DNA of 64,000 bases, taken from positions 2,480,001-2,544,000 of the forward strand of contig NZ_OZ241975.1 of the NCBI RefSeq assembly GCF_965204195.1, in the 5' to 3' direction. Of this stretch, positions 44,189-51,731 are shown piece by piece. The translations under genes were made by a program, and so were the position numbers. Position 1 is the first letter of the stretch, and every line of letters starts with the position of its first letter. The notes beneath the pieces were generated by a model. The model worked only from the letters and a program-made list of their open reading frames with translations. It did no database searches and was not told the DNA's origin. The stretch comes from Poriferisodalis sp965204195. GTDB lineage: Bacteria; Actinomycetota; Acidimicrobiia; Acidimicrobiales; Poriferisodalaceae.

Positions 44189-44432
44189 TTTGCAAGGAAG
44201 CATATTTCAATGCCTTGAAATTGACAGGACACCGCAGATTATCAGAATCTCAACCCGCACTTTGCCAATCAATTGGGCCGCAGATTGCGGGAATCTCAAC
44301 CCACAGTTCAAGGATGCATCGGCCTTCGGTGCCACATCTGACGAAGCTCGCGGCAAACTTCGACAGGTTCACCTCGGCACGGTCGGGCCGCGGCCGGGCG
44401 GCAATCACGAGTACATGATCAAAGGCACCCGC
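44189..44432. other. intergenic stretch with a 28-base direct repeat
   Basis: No convincing gene. Two 28-base direct repeats, 44232-44259 and 44278-44305, share CCGCAGATT and GAATCTCAACCC. They lie upstream of the ATPase gene and may be an operator; two copies are too few for a CRISPR array. Confidence 0.45.
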
Positions 44433-44669
44433 CTACTGCGGGGAACGGAGGTCGAGCTGTGCGACCATTTCCAGCCCCAGCTCCTCCAATGCGATCAGCG
44501 CGGTGTTCATCGCTGTGCCATGGCGGCCCTGCTCAAGCCGGATCACCCACTGCCGTGTGGCGCCGATCCGGTCGGCGAGCTGCTGTTGGGTCATCGCCGC
44601 CGCACGCCGTTGTCGGCGTACCAGCGCACCGACGCCCGCGGCCGATGCCACCTGGTGGCTGCTGTTCAC
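44433..44669 (-). CDS. XRE-family HTH protein, HipB-like (downstream of hipA)
   Basis: 78 aa. A helix-turn-helix of the HipB/Cro type: LVRRQRRAAAMTQQQLADRIGATRQWVIRLEQGRHG. It starts inside the hipA stop (ATGA). HipB normally precedes HipA; here one HTH gene lies on each side of hipA, and this one has the more typical HipB sequence. Confidence 0.85.
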   Translation of the reverse strand: MNSSHQVASAAGVGALVRRQRRAAAMTQQQLADRIGATRQWVIRLEQGRHGTAMNTALIALEELGLEMVAQLDLRSPQ

Positions 44670-45913
44670 AGCACCGACCTCCGATCGCCCCGCACGACGC
44701 TCTCACAGAGGCGGTGAGCGGTCTCAGATGCCCATTCGGGACACTGCGCCGCTGCGTCTGTGAATGCATCGGGCAGCGCTTCGGCCATGCCCCAGAGCGC
44801 GTCGGCGGTGATGTCTATCCCGAGCCGTGCGGCAGTTCGCTCCCACTCCTGCGATGTGGTGGGAGTCGGCCCGTCGAAGCGCATTGCTGGGGGCCTCGGC
44901 TCGCCGTCGGCGCCCACGTACGGGGTCAGCGAGTTCAAGTCGTAGAGGGGGGCCAGCCGAGGGCGTGGCCCGTCGAACAGCAGGCCGTAGTTCTTGGAGT
45001 GGCCGTCGGTGTTGCCGATCAGCCAGTTGTAGAACACCGACAGAAAGAACTGGCGCGCCCCGTCGCGGCTTGTCTCGTGCTCCAGCATGTCAATAATGGC
45101 CTCGGGGGTGGGACCGCCATCTTCTTGGTACTTCAGATCTGAAGCGATCCCCAGCGCCTGACACAGATCCTCAAAATGGGAGCGACGCACCTCGTCTCGG
45201 TGTGCCGCCCGGTCAAAGCGCTCCGCTACCAGGCATATCTCGTCTTCGAACGCTTCCAGCGATGTGCGTGCCGCGTCCAGTCCCAACGCCGAAGCCGCTG
45301 CCTGGCACAGATGCTCGTTCACCGCGATCGAGTCCCGCAGCGCCGGGTTGAGATGCCCGCGCTGCGGCTTCACAATGTGGGTGGTAGCAAGCGAGCCGGT
45401 GGGCAGATGCCACCCGTCGTCGCTGTACCTCAACGCCATCTTGGGCTGAGCGCCCGGCAGAGACAGCCGAAGTTCGCCCATCCCTGCTGCCGGGTCGCCT
45501 TCGGCGTCTCGCGAAATGAGACGCAAGAGCGACGCCAGATCGGCGTCGGTGAGCTGTGCCAAGGTTTCCATCTGCGGGTCAGGCAGGTCCGGTTGCGGAT
45601 AGAACTGCACCGCCCCGGCGCACTCGAGTCCCGCTTGGGTGCACAGCAGGTCAAACGGTGCTGTCGACGCTGCACCCAGCTCCCGCGCCCACCGCGTTCG
45701 CGTTCGCGGATTCTCCGGCAGCAGTCCGTCTATCCAGTCGGAGACGTCGTACCTCTCTCGCGGGTCAATCGGCAGCGACAGCGACAGCGGCGTAGCAGCC
45801 GGGCTGAGGTGGGCTTCGTAATGGAGATGCACGGCCCCGCGCCGCAATTGCACGAGGCTTCCGACTGCCTCGCCGTACAAGAACACATAGAGATCTCGTG
45901 TCGCTCTAGCCAT
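44666..45913 (-). CDS. hipA: HipA-family serine/threonine kinase toxin (copy 1)
   Basis: 415 aa from ATG 45913, which has GAGGAACGG upstream and overlaps the previous stop. N-terminal HipA couple domain (VFLYGEAVGSLVQL, LSLSLPIDPRERY). Kinase core: the ATP-loop region LSLPGAQPKMAL, KPQRG-like VKPQRGHLNP, the catalytic loop IGNTDGHSKNYGLL and metal-binding PLYDLNS. HipA proteins phosphorylate translation factors (GltX in E. coli) and cause growth arrest. It is sandwiched by two HTH genes, all three overlapping, so a three-gene unit. Confidence 0.9.
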   Translation of the reverse strand: MARATRDLYVFLYGEAVGSLVQLRRGAVHLHYEAHLSPAATPLSLSLPIDPRERYDVSDWIDGLLPENPRTRTRWARELGAASTAPFDLLCTQAGLECAGAVQFYPQPDLPDPQMETLAQLTDADLASLLRLISRDAEGDPAAGMGELRLSLPGAQPKMALRYSDDGWHLPTGSLATTHIVKPQRGHLNPALRDSIAVNEHLCQAAASALGLDAARTSLEAFEDEICLVAERFDRAAHRDEVRRSHFEDLCQALGIASDLKYQEDGGPTPEAIIDMLEHETSRDGARQFFLSVFYNWLIGNTDGHSKNYGLLFDGPRPRLAPLYDLNSLTPYVGADGEPRPPAMRFDGPTPTTSQEWERTAARLGIDITADALWGMAEALPDAFTDAAAQCPEWASETAHRLCESVVRGDRRSVL

Positions 45914-46160
45914 GCTCAACCGTTCCTCGATGGGCTTCGGCTGGTCGCACAGCGATGCCGGCGCCGAGTGCGGACAAGGCGGCCATCACATCGCCCAGAG
46001 ACGCTTCGCAGCGCCCGCTTTCGAACTTGGAGACCCACTGCTGGGATCGTCCCACGGCCTCTGCCAACTGGGCCTGGTTCCAGCCACGGTGCCGGCGCAG
46101 ATAGCGCACGCAACGGCGAACGCTCCCGGGCGTAGAGAGAACGACAACCTCGTATGTCAT
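45906..46160 (-). CDS. XRE-family HTH regulator upstream of hipA
   Basis: 84 aa. HTH motif in CVRYLRRHRGWNQAQLAEAVGRSQQWVSKFESGRC, followed by ASLGDVMAALSALG. Its stop overlaps the hipA ATG by eight bases. Probably the autorepressor/antitoxin of the hipA unit; a second HTH gene follows hipA. The leaderless promoter has TATACT seven bases before the ATG. Confidence 0.85.
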   Translation of the reverse strand: MTYEVVVLSTPGSVRRCVRYLRRHRGWNQAQLAEAVGRSQQWVSKFESGRCEASLGDVMAALSALGAGIAVRPAEAHRGTVEHG

Positions 46161-46167
46161 ACAAAAT

Positions 46168-46173
46168 AGTATA
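46168..46173 (-). promoter_or_regulatory. -10 box TATACT of the HTH-hipA-HTH unit
   Basis: TATACT on the minus strand, seven bases before ATG 46160. A TTGTCA sequence lies 19 bases further upstream and could act as -35. Confidence 0.55.
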
Positions 46174-46203
46174 ACAAATTTACGCTTCTCGTTGACAATT
46201 TGC

Positions 46204-46316
46204 TCGTTGCGCTGGTGCGTCAGAATGCCGGCGACAACGTGGCCAAGCGGGGTGCCGGGGCGGGTATGTCGCTGCTGTGCGGCCTAGCCGCGCTGCTGTT
46301 CGGCGTGATGCTCTAG
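46204..46316 (+). repeat. duplicated 3-prime end of the CopD-like membrane gene
   Basis: Matches 38945-39062 with a few changes, up to and just past the TAG stop (shared TTCGGCGTGATGCTCTAG). It has no start or 5-prime half. As at the original site, a minus-strand fn3 gene lies immediately downstream, so the fragment was probably copied together with an ancestral fn3 cassette. Confidence 0.85.
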
Positions 46317-46375
46317 CGCCTGCGCTCACCCACCCTGGCGAACAGCTCGCTGCAACGCCGCCCGACAGCAACGCC

Positions 46376-46430
46376 GGGCCGCTCCCCGTGGATCGCCGAA
46401 CAGCCCGGCGAAGCCGTCAGCGTTCTAGAA
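46376..46430 (-). repeat. 3-prime flank of fn3 cassette (copy B), possible terminator hairpin
   Basis: Shared with 49020-49073 and, more diverged, 42640-42690. GCCGGGC and GCCCGGC form a 7-bp stem around a 20-odd-base loop just after the fn3 stop codons. No T-run follows, so terminator function is uncertain. Confidence 0.5.
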
Positions 46431-47352
46431 GCAGTAGACGTCGTGGGTACCGTCGCCGTTGCCCGAGACGATGCAGTGGCCGACGGGATTCGGGTTCTCG
46501 GGGGTTTTGGGGACCAAGTGCGCGGGGACGACGATTGTGTAGGTCCCCGCAAACTGTTCGTCTTGGCAGGGTTGGCCGCTGCGCTGGGTGTTGTCTTGCT
46601 GGGGCTGGGCCTCAGGCTGATCGGGTTCGACTTCCGGGATCGCAGGTTTCGCGGGTTCCTCGATCTCCTCGACCTCCAACTGCTGCGGCTGGGCCTCCGG
46701 CTCCTCGACTTCCTCGACCTCCAACTGCTGCGGCCGCGGCTGCTCGACTTCCTCGATCTGCTGCGGCTGCTGCGGCTGCGCTTCTGGCTCCTCGTACGCC
46801 TCGACCTCGAACTGCTGCTGTGCTGGCTGCGGCTCTCGGACTTCCTCGACCTCAAACTGCGGCTGCGGCTGCGGCTGCGGCTGCGGCGGCTGCGGCTGGT
46901 GGGGCTGTGCTTGCGGCTGGGGCCGCTGCCATGTCGTCGTCAGCTTGCCGCTCGTGCCTGCGCTGTTGCGGGCGCGGACCCACACCGTGTAGGTGTCGCA
47001 GTGCTTGACCTCGCGGAACGTCGCCGTCAGCGTGTCTGCGGGGACGGTCTCGCGCATGGGCTGGCCGCAGTCGGGCTTCACCTTGACGTTGTAGCGAGTC
47101 GGGGTGCTGCCGGTCGCGGCTGTCTGCCAACTCACGGTGAGGCTGTCCCCGGCCGCGTCCACCTGCAGCCCGGTAGGCGGCGCGGGCGGCAGCTCAACCG
47201 GTTGCTGAGCACCGACTGACGCAGGCGCCAGCAACAGCAACAGCGCCGCCACCGCAGCCACTGCGGCTATGCGTCGGCGAATCACGCCGACACAACGGGA
47301 AGGGCTAGCCTGCCCCCCCCCCCCCGGCAATAGGCCTTCCCAGAAGCTTCAT
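46425..47352 (-). CDS. phase-variable secreted fibronectin-III protein with Gln/Glu/Pro repeats
   Basis: Best start ATG 47352 with GGAG six bases upstream: leader MKLLGRPIA, a 13-G tract, then ASPSR, VIRRRIAAVAAVAALLLLLAP and an export site. At 13 G the ATG frame ends after 15 codons; 12 or 15 G would give the full protein. TTG 47330 is in frame now (301 aa). Mature part: an FN3 domain (PPTGLQVDAAGDSLTVSW, KPDCGQP, CDTYTVWVRARNSAG), then about 110 residues of low-complexity repeats of the type EVEEVEEPEAQPQQ, which could span the cell wall, and a small cysteine-containing tail ending DVYCF. Its flanks at both ends match those of the gene at 49071. Confidence 0.75.
47313..47325 (-). repeat. 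13-base poly-G tract, fn3 locus 2
   Basis: Thirteen G, starting at codon 10 of the ATG 47352 frame, followed by CAGGCTAGC. Out of frame for ATG now (GCA GGC TAG). ON at 12 or 15. Confidence 0.9.
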
Positions 47353-47649
47353 TACGATCTCCGATTTGTTCGTGAACTCTCGTGGGCCGCCCGCTAACGC
47401 ACGCAGCCGGCCCACCGGTCGCCACAAGCTACAAGACGCACACGGCCGCGCGGCACATCCCAAACGCAGCTATTCCTTCGACGGCCAGCAGGGCGAGCCG
47501 GCCCTCGCAATGCAAGCAGCTGAATGTCTGCATCGAAGCCCGCTCGCCCTTGCCGGCTCGGATGCCTGGTCCCCAAACAGTGTATCCGACACTCCCTTTT
47601 TGATGCATTGTGCTGGCCATAAATGATGTATCAGTTTGTCTTCGTTGAG

Positions 47650-47655
47650 TACAAT
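47650..47655 (+). promoter_or_regulatory. -10 box TACAAT of DUF4143 gene copy 2
   Basis: TACAAT seven bases before the GTG at 47663, a leaderless arrangement. It supports GTG 47663 rather than the earlier TTG 47636 as the start. Confidence 0.5.
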
Positions 47656-47662
47656 CGATCTT

Positions 47663-48940
47663 GTGACCGACACCGGGCTCGATGCTCCGACGACGGGATA
47701 CGTCCGGCGCGTCGTCGATGCAGAGATCGAGTCGGCGCTGCGCGCACTGCCTGCTGTCGTACTTGACGGCCCTCGCGCATGCGGCAAGACCTCGACAGGA
47801 CGTGAGCACGCTCGCAGCGAGGTCCTCTTCGCTGGGAATGCGGGGGCTCGAATTGCGGCCGACGTGGATCCGGTGGGGCTGCTCACCGGCCCAGAGCCAC
47901 GTCTGCTCGACGAGTGGCAGCTCGCACCCGAGATCTGGAATCAGATGCGGGCCGCGGCCGACGACGGTCGGCGACCTGGGCGCTTCATCTTGACCGGTTC
48001 CGCAGTTCCGGCCGACGACGTCACCCGCCACACTGGGGCCGGTCGCATCAAGCGGGTTCGCATGCGCCCGATGTCGCTGTTCGAGACGGGATTGTCGACT
48101 GGAGAAGTCGGCCTCAACAGCCTTTTTGAGAGCCCAGTCGGGTATGTCGAGCAATCACCGGTCAACTTGGCAGATTTGGTGGAGACAGCGTGCCGGGGAG
48201 GATGGCCGGCGAGCATCGGCCTCGACGTCGTGGCTGCGCAGGCATACGCGACGTCCTATCTCGACGAAGTCTGCCGTGCCGACATCCCGCAGCTCGGCGC
48301 ATCCCGCAGCCCGGTCCGTCTCAGGCGCCTGCTGCGGTCCTTGGCGCGCAACACCGCCAGTGAGGTCTCCCAGCGCACGCTCGCGACCGATGTCGGCGGC
48401 GAGATGCCGCTCGACCCGCGGACCGTGGCGGCATACCTCGACGCGCTCGCTCGCGTGTATGTCACCGAGGACCTTCCGGCGTGGTCCACAGCCTTGCGCT
48501 CAAGGGCAAGTCTGCGACAGACACCGAAGCGTCACTTGGCCGACCCATCGCTTGCCGCAGCGGCCCTCGATGCCGGCCCGGCGCAACTGCTCGGCGATCT
48601 CGAGACTTTCGGTTTGCTGTTCGAATCGCTCGTGATTCGGGATCTTCGGGTCTATGCGCAGGCGTTCGGTGGTCAGCTTGCGCACTACCGCGACAGCAAC
48701 GGTCTTGAGGTGGACGCAATTGTCGAACGGCGAGACGGATCGTGGCTGGCCATCGAGATCAAGCTGGGAGGAGAGTCCGCAATTGCGCACGCGGCGCGGA
48801 CCTTGCTCAAGCTGCGTAACACGGTAGATACGGCCTCTGCAGGATCACCGGATGCACTCGCCGTCATCACCGCGGTCGGAAACGGCTACCGGCGACGCGA
48901 CGGCGTCGCGGTCATACCCGTCACCGCCCTCGGCCCCTAG
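47663..48940 (+). CDS. AAA-type ATPase with DUF4143 domain (copy 2)
   Basis: 425 aa from GTG 47663. Walker A GPRACGKTS (Thr then Ser rather than the W of copy 1), Walker B RLLDEWQLAPEIW, FILTGSAVPADDVTRH, and the C-terminal nuclease-like core GLEVDAIVE with WLAIEIKLGG. It is clearly paralogous to 42917-44188 and 55585-56901 along the whole length, ending in the same ITALGP-type tail (VIPVTALGP). It is the only copy on the plus strand, facing away from the fn3 gene at 46425. Confidence 0.85.
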   Translation: MTDTGLDAPTTGYVRRVVDAEIESALRALPAVVLDGPRACGKTSTGREHARSEVLFAGNAGARIAADVDPVGLLTGPEPRLLDEWQLAPEIWNQMRAAADDGRRPGRFILTGSAVPADDVTRHTGAGRIKRVRMRPMSLFETGLSTGEVGLNSLFESPVGYVEQSPVNLADLVETACRGGWPASIGLDVVAAQAYATSYLDEVCRADIPQLGASRSPVRLRRLLRSLARNTASEVSQRTLATDVGGEMPLDPRTVAAYLDALARVYVTEDLPAWSTALRSRASLRQTPKRHLADPSLAAAALDAGPAQLLGDLETFGLLFESLVIRDLRVYAQAFGGQLAHYRDSNGLEVDAIVERRDGSWLAIEIKLGGESAIAHAARTLLKLRNTVDTASAGSPDALAVITAVGNGYRRRDGVAVIPVTALGP

Positions 48941-49073
48941 CTGCATCGATTCCCTCACCGCGCGACGGCGAGATGCATCAACCGTCTCATGGCGCGAGTC
49001 TCGCGCGAACGCGACAACGCCGGGCCGCTCCCCGTGGATCGAGGAACAGCCCGGCGAAGCCGTCAGCGTTCTA
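48936..49073. repeat. fn3-cassette 3-prime flank with TGCATC hairpin (copy C)
   Basis: 48936-48981 repeats 42525-42566: TGCATC and GATGCA ends about 36 bases apart, with an inner TCCC/GGGA pairing. 49020-49073 repeats 46376-46430 with the GCCGGGC/GCCCGGC stem. The element sits between the converging ATPase and fn3 genes and could terminate both. Confidence 0.6.
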
Positions 49074-49983
49074 TTGGGGACGGCAGTTGTAGAACCGCCA
49101 GAGCGAGACTTGCTTGCCTGTCTGTGGATGATAAACGCGACCGCCTTCACCGGCGTCCACGCAGATGGGGTCGGGTGGGTAGTTGGGGTACCACTTGATC
49201 GCTTGAGTCCGTGAGCCAGCGCGTACCGAGGCATCGTACAGTCGCCTGTATTCCTCAGACCCGAAACACGGGGTGCGGTACCAGCCTCCGGTGTTGCTGC
49301 TTGAGGCACGAAAGTGGGTGTGTCGATTGAGCACAATCGCATAGCAGCCGTCGCCGTGGTTGCCGCTTTCCTCGGCGTACTCGCAGTCGCTCGGGTTCTG
49401 GAAGCAGCGCAGCACCTCAGCAAGGTCTGGATCGTTGCTCGCGTCGGCGATGGGCACGCAGCCGGATTCTGACGGCGAGGAGCAGCGCATCAGCACCGGC
49501 TGGTCGGCTGGGCCGGCTTCCGTGACCGGCTCGACGTCCAGTCCTTGGGCTTGGGGCCGCTGCCATGTCGTCGCGAGCTTGTCGCTGCTGCCTGCGCTGT
49601 GCTGGGCCTTGACCCACACCTTGTAGGTGTCGCAGTGCTTGACCCTGCCGAACGTCACCGTGAGCGTGTCCGCGGCAACGGTCTTGGTCTTGCGCGCGCC
49701 GCAGTCAGGGTTGACGCGCACCTTGTAGCCGGTCGGCGTGGTGCCGGTCGTGGCTGCCTGCCAACTCACGGTGATGCCGTCGCCTGCAGCGTCCACCAGC
49801 AGCCCGGTAGGCGGCTCGGGCGGCGACTCGACCGGCTCGGCAGCACCGGCTGACGCTGTCGGCACCAGCGACAGCGCTGCGACCGCAGCCACCGCAGCTA
49901 TGCGCCGGCGAATCCCGCCGACACAACGGGAAGGGCTAGCCTGCCCCCCCCCCCCCGGCAATAGGCCTTCCCAGAAGCTTCAT
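49071..49983 (-). CDS. phase-variable secreted fibronectin-III protein (locus 3)
   Basis: Best start ATG 49983 with GGAG six bases upstream: the same MKLLGRPIA leader, a 13-G tract, then ASPSR, GGIRRRIAAVAAVAALSLVP and an export site. Out of frame at 13 G (15-codon product); ON at 12 or 15. TTG 49961 gives a 296-aa frame now. The FN3 domain (PPTGLLVDAAGDGITVSW, NPDCGARKT, CDTYKVWVKAQHSAG) is nearly the same as in locus 2. The C-terminal half is different and cysteine-rich (MRCSSPSESGC, VLRCFQNPSDC, GCYAIVLNRHTHF, WYRTPCFGSEEYRRLY) and unrecognised. A shared exported front with divergent tails suggests surface diversification. Confidence 0.75.
49944..49956 (-). repeat. 13-base poly-G tract, fn3 locus 3
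   Basis: Thirteen G starting at codon 10 of the ATG 49983 frame, followed by CAGGCTAGC as at locus 2. Out of frame for ATG, in frame for TTG 49961. Confidence 0.9.
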
Positions 49984-50180
49984 TGCAATCTCCGAATTTC
50001 TCGAATTTCTTGGTGAGCTCTCGTGAGCCGACCGCGAACGCACGCAGCCAGCCCATCGGCCACAGCACTCTAGGGCACACCCACCACCGCACGGCACACC
50101 CCAAACACAGCGACCCAGAGCGGCTGCGCATAGCGGGTCTTCGGAAGACGCGGTGCGCCTCGGCATCGCACCGTCCCCCA
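49984..50180 (-). promoter_or_regulatory. conserved upstream region of the fn3 cassettes
   Basis: The about 130 bases upstream of the three fn3 ATGs (41780-41910, 47353-47470, 49984-50110) are clearly alike: GGAG six bases before ATG, then CTCACGAGAG and a GTGCCGTGCGG-like block further out. It presumably contains the common promoter; I cannot place -10 and -35 boxes. The remainder up to 50329 shows no gene. Confidence 0.55.
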
Positions 50181-50329
50181 AACCCGGCCTGTCACGCGAA
50201 CCCGCCCTCTTTCCATAGAACGCACCGCAACGCCTGTGCGGGCGGCACCCTGAGCCGGCAAGTGCAACCTGTTCCTGCCGAGCGCGCAGCGGCAACTCGG
50301 TCGCGGCGCCTGCCGTCGGTGGGCGGGCG

Positions 50330-51619
50330 CTACCAGACGGCGTTGGCGATCTTGAGCTCGAGGATCTGCTCGTCGTCGTAGCCGAGCTCGGCCAAGATCT
50401 CGTCGGTGTGCTCGCCGTAGTCAGCGGTGCTGCCTCGCATGCCGCGGAACTCGTCGACGTCGAACATGGACGGCGGGCCGATGAAGCCGTCGTCGAAGGT
50501 CACGAGGTACTCGTTGGCCAGGATGTCTTCGTTGCGGGCGACGTCTTCGACGCGGTTCACCGGCGACACCCATGCACCGGAGCCCCGGATGGCCCGCCAC
50601 CACCGGTCCGTCGTGTCGGTTCGCATGTGTTCGGCGAACAGCGGGGTGAATTCGTCACGGTTGGCCACTAGGTCCTCGAAGGTGGCGAATCGGGGATCGT
50701 CGAGCCACGATTCGATGCCGACAGCGCGGGCCAGCCCCTGCCACTGCGGATCCTGCAGGGCGGCGATCGCGATCCAGCCGTCGGCGGTCTCGTACACCGT
50801 GAACAGGGGGTTCCACGCTCCCGAGACGTCGAAGCGATCCATGCGCTGGCCGACATTCGCGGCAACACCCACGGCTTGGCTGGTGAGCCACAGCAGCGCC
50901 TGCGTCTGCGACGTGCCCACCACGCAGCCTCGGCCCGTGCCCGCTCGCTTGATCAGGCCGGCCATCACGCCCGAGGCCATGTTGGTGCCGGTCAGGATGT
51001 CGCTCAGCGCACCCGGCGGGTACGTCGGCACATCCGAATCCGAGATTGCGTCCATGAACCCGGCGTGAGCCATGCCCACCGTGTCCTGGCACATGTCGTC
51101 GGCCAGTTCGCCCCGCATCCCGAATCCCCCGCCCCGGCAGTACACCAGCCGGGGGTTGATCCCGAGCAGCGTGTCGGGGTCGGCCCCGAAGCGCTCGAGG
51201 CCGTCGGCTCGCATGTTCGAGATGAACGCATCGGCTTGGCCGATCAGGCGCTCGAAGACGGGGCGTCCCGCCTCCGATGCGACATCGAGCACCAAGGATC
51301 GCTTGTTGCGGTTCACCGAGCCGTAGAGCCACTCCTGGCCTCGCTCGTCGAAGGTCACCCCGAACAGGCTCGTGAAGTTGCGCATGTAATCGGCCTGGCC
51401 GACCTGTTCGATCTTGATGACATCGGCACCGAGGGAGGCCAGGGTGAGCCCGCTCGTGGGCCCTTGCACGTACATCGTCATCTCGACGACGCGGATGCCG
51501 GCAAGCGGCGCTTCGGCAGCTACGTCGGCGGCAGTCGCAGCAGGCGGCTCGGCGGCGGGCTCACTGGCAGGCTCGGCGGGCATCGCGGGCGACAGTAGCG
51601 CCGGGCTCGCTGCTGTCAC
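50330..51619 (-). CDS. CaiB/BaiF family III CoA transferase
   Basis: 429 aa. After an Ala/Pro/Glu-rich N-terminal extension of about 35 residues the family core begins: LAGIRVVEMTMYVQGPTSGLTLASLGADVIKIEQ, then NRNKRSLVLDV, NPRLVYCRGGGFG and the region with candidate catalytic Asp (LADDMCQDTVGMA). C-terminal part with WIAIAALQDPQW and LAELGYDDEQIL. It transfers CoA between organic acids; the substrate is unknown. It is divergent from the enoyl-CoA hydratase, with which it may form a catabolic unit. Confidence 0.88.
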   Translation of the reverse strand: MTAASPALLSPAMPAEPASEPAAEPPAATAADVAAEAPLAGIRVVEMTMYVQGPTSGLTLASLGADVIKIEQVGQADYMRNFTSLFGVTFDERGQEWLYGSVNRNKRSLVLDVASEAGRPVFERLIGQADAFISNMRADGLERFGADPDTLLGINPRLVYCRGGGFGMRGELADDMCQDTVGMAHAGFMDAISDSDVPTYPPGALSDILTGTNMASGVMAGLIKRAGTGRGCVVGTSQTQALLWLTSQAVGVAANVGQRMDRFDVSGAWNPLFTVYETADGWIAIAALQDPQWQGLARAVGIESWLDDPRFATFEDLVANRDEFTPLFAEHMRTDTTDRWWRAIRGSGAWVSPVNRVEDVARNEDILANEYLVTFDDGFIGPPSMFDVDEFRGMRGSTADYGEHTDEILAELGYDDEQILELKIANAVW

Positions 51620-51731
51620 GCAGGCAGCCCGCAGCCGGCCCGATGCCAGCTCGCCCGGCGAGACCGCCGTTGCGCTTGACTATGGCGGACTGTCTTACGA
51701 GCGGACAGTCCTGCGACGAGGGGAATGAACG

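Noticed and set aside
44232..44305. CRISPR-like pair of repeats
   Set aside because: Only two copies and no cas genes.
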